A DNA stretch of 5,479 nt from an uncultured Leucothrix sp. GTDB lineage: Bacteria > Pseudomonadota > Gammaproteobacteria > Thiotrichales > Thiotrichaceae. The stretch lies in NCBI GenBank assembly GCA_938004025.1, contig CALKXC010000157.1, positions 1 through 5,479 on the forward strand. The letters are read 5' to 3'. Below are positions 5,193 to 5,479 of this stretch, one piece after another. Within the stretch, counting starts at the first letter, position 1. Every line of letters starts with the position of its first letter. A model generated the notes under the pieces. It searched no databases. It worked only from the letters and a program-made list of their open reading frames with translations, and was not told where the DNA came from. The translations under genes were made by a program, and so were the position numbers.

Positions 5193-5267
5193 GCGGGAAT
5201 AGCTCAGTGGTAGAGCACAACCTTGCCAAGGTTGGGGTCGCGAGTTCGAATCTCGTTTCCCGCTCCA
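5193..5267 (+). tRNA. tRNA-Gly (anticodon GCC), second identical copy
   Basis: A 75-nt gene with encoded CCA (5265-5267) and anticodon GCC at 5225-5227. All 75 bases equal those of the gene at 5040-5114, while the flanking sequences differ. This suggests an old tandem duplication kept identical by selection or gene conversion. It raises the dosage of the tRNA reading GGC/GGU. Confidence 0.98.
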
Positions 5268-5274
5268 GATTTTC

Positions 5275-5377
5275 ACCTTGTTTAGTTTTTACGGCTGGAT
5301 GGCAGAGTGGTTATGCAGCGGATTGCAAATCCGTTAACCTCGGTTCGATTCCGGGTCTAGCCTCCACAAAACAAGGT
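5275..5377. repeat. 9-bp perfect inverted repeat bracketing tRNA-Cys
   Basis: ACCTTGTTT (5275-5283) and AAACAAGGT (5369-5377) are exact reverse complements lying 9 nt before and 2 nt after the tRNA-Cys gene. In the precursor RNA they can pair to close a stem around the whole tRNA, a likely processing element. Confidence 0.55.
5293..5366 (+). tRNA. tRNA-Cys (anticodon GCA)
   Basis: A 74-nt gene with encoded CCA (5364-5366). The acceptor stem is GGCTGGA/TCTAGCC with one G-T wobble and discriminator T, the base expected for cysteine. The anticodon arm is GCGGA-TTGCAAA-TCCGT with GCA at 5325-5327, reading UGC and UGU. The T loop is TTCGATT. It corresponds to cysT of E. coli, between the Gly and Leu tRNAs. 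Confidence 0.98.
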
Positions 5378-5391
5378 ATCGCACTACACCT

Positions 5392-5478
5392 GCCCAGGTG
5401 GCGAAATTGGTAGACGCAAGGGACTTAAAATCCCTCGGTAGAAATACCGTGCCGGTTCGATTCCGGCCCTGGGCACCA
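5392..5478 (+). tRNA. tRNA-Leu (anticodon UAA)
   Basis: An 87-nt class II tRNA with encoded CCA (5476-5478), ending one base before the window edge. The acceptor stem is GCCCAGG/CCTGGGC with discriminator A. The anticodon stem AGGGA/TCCCT holds loop CTTAAAA with TAA at 5426-5428, reading UUA and UUG. The long variable arm CGGTA-GAAA-TACCG (5436-5449) is typical of leucine tRNAs. It corresponds to leuZ. Any terminator or further tRNA lies outside the window. Confidence 0.98.
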
Positions 5479-5479
5479 T

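Noticed and set aside
5207..5413. Plus-strand open frame containing GWQSGYAADCKSVNLGSIPG
   Set aside because: It reads straight through the second tRNA-Gly, all of tRNA-Cys and into tRNA-Leu; the peptide is a translation of tRNA sequence.

Overview
The window looks like core chromosome of a gammaproteobacterium. The protein sequences resemble Escherichia coli CoaBC, RadC, BamD, RluD, PgeF and DksA closely but are clearly not enteric. Divergent bamD/rluD followed by pgeF, and the tRNA order Gly(GCC)-Cys(GCA)-Leu(UAA), are both arrangements known from E. coli (bamD/rluD-yfiH and glyW-cysT-leuZ). The DNA is moderately AT-rich, and the non-coding stretches are strongly so. A marine gammaproteobacterium is a reasonable guess, but genus cannot be fixed from this sequence. 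I see no phage, insertion sequence, CRISPR array, toxin-antitoxin pair or defence genes.

Layout. 1-617 (minus): 5' half of coaBC (coenzyme A biosynthesis), running off the left edge. 618-652: a 35-bp divergent gap holding what looks like one near-symmetric -10 serving both coaBC and radC. 653-1324 (plus): radC. 1351-1384: strong bidirectional terminator. 1396-2190 (minus): bamD, an outer-membrane assembly lipoprotein. 2191-2368: divergent promoter region. 2369-3322 (plus): rluD. 3330-4085 (plus): pgeF, 7 bp downstream and probably cotranscribed. 4082-4525 (minus): dksA, whose stop codon overlaps that of pgeF tail to tail. 4526-5039: a 514-bp AT-rich gap without a convincing gene. It holds a dksA promoter, a near-consensus rightward promoter with no recognised product, and the tRNA promoter. 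5040-5478 (plus): four tRNA genes, Gly(GCC), an identical Gly(GCC), Cys(GCA) and Leu(UAA).

The genes are housekeeping: cofactor synthesis, envelope biogenesis (bamD, pgeF), ribosome maturation (rluD), and control of stable-RNA transcription (dksA) beside a tRNA operon whose promoter has the GC-rich discriminator typical of DksA/ppGpp targets. No new enzymatic system is evident. The items worth a second look are regulatory: the shared symmetric promoter with a possibly leaderless coaBC mRNA, the orphan promoter overlapping the dksA promoter, a 9-bp inverted repeat bracketing tRNA-Cys, a possible internal promoter before the second tRNA-Gly, and a long perfect-arm hairpin inside pgeF. All promoter and RNA-structure calls were made by eye.
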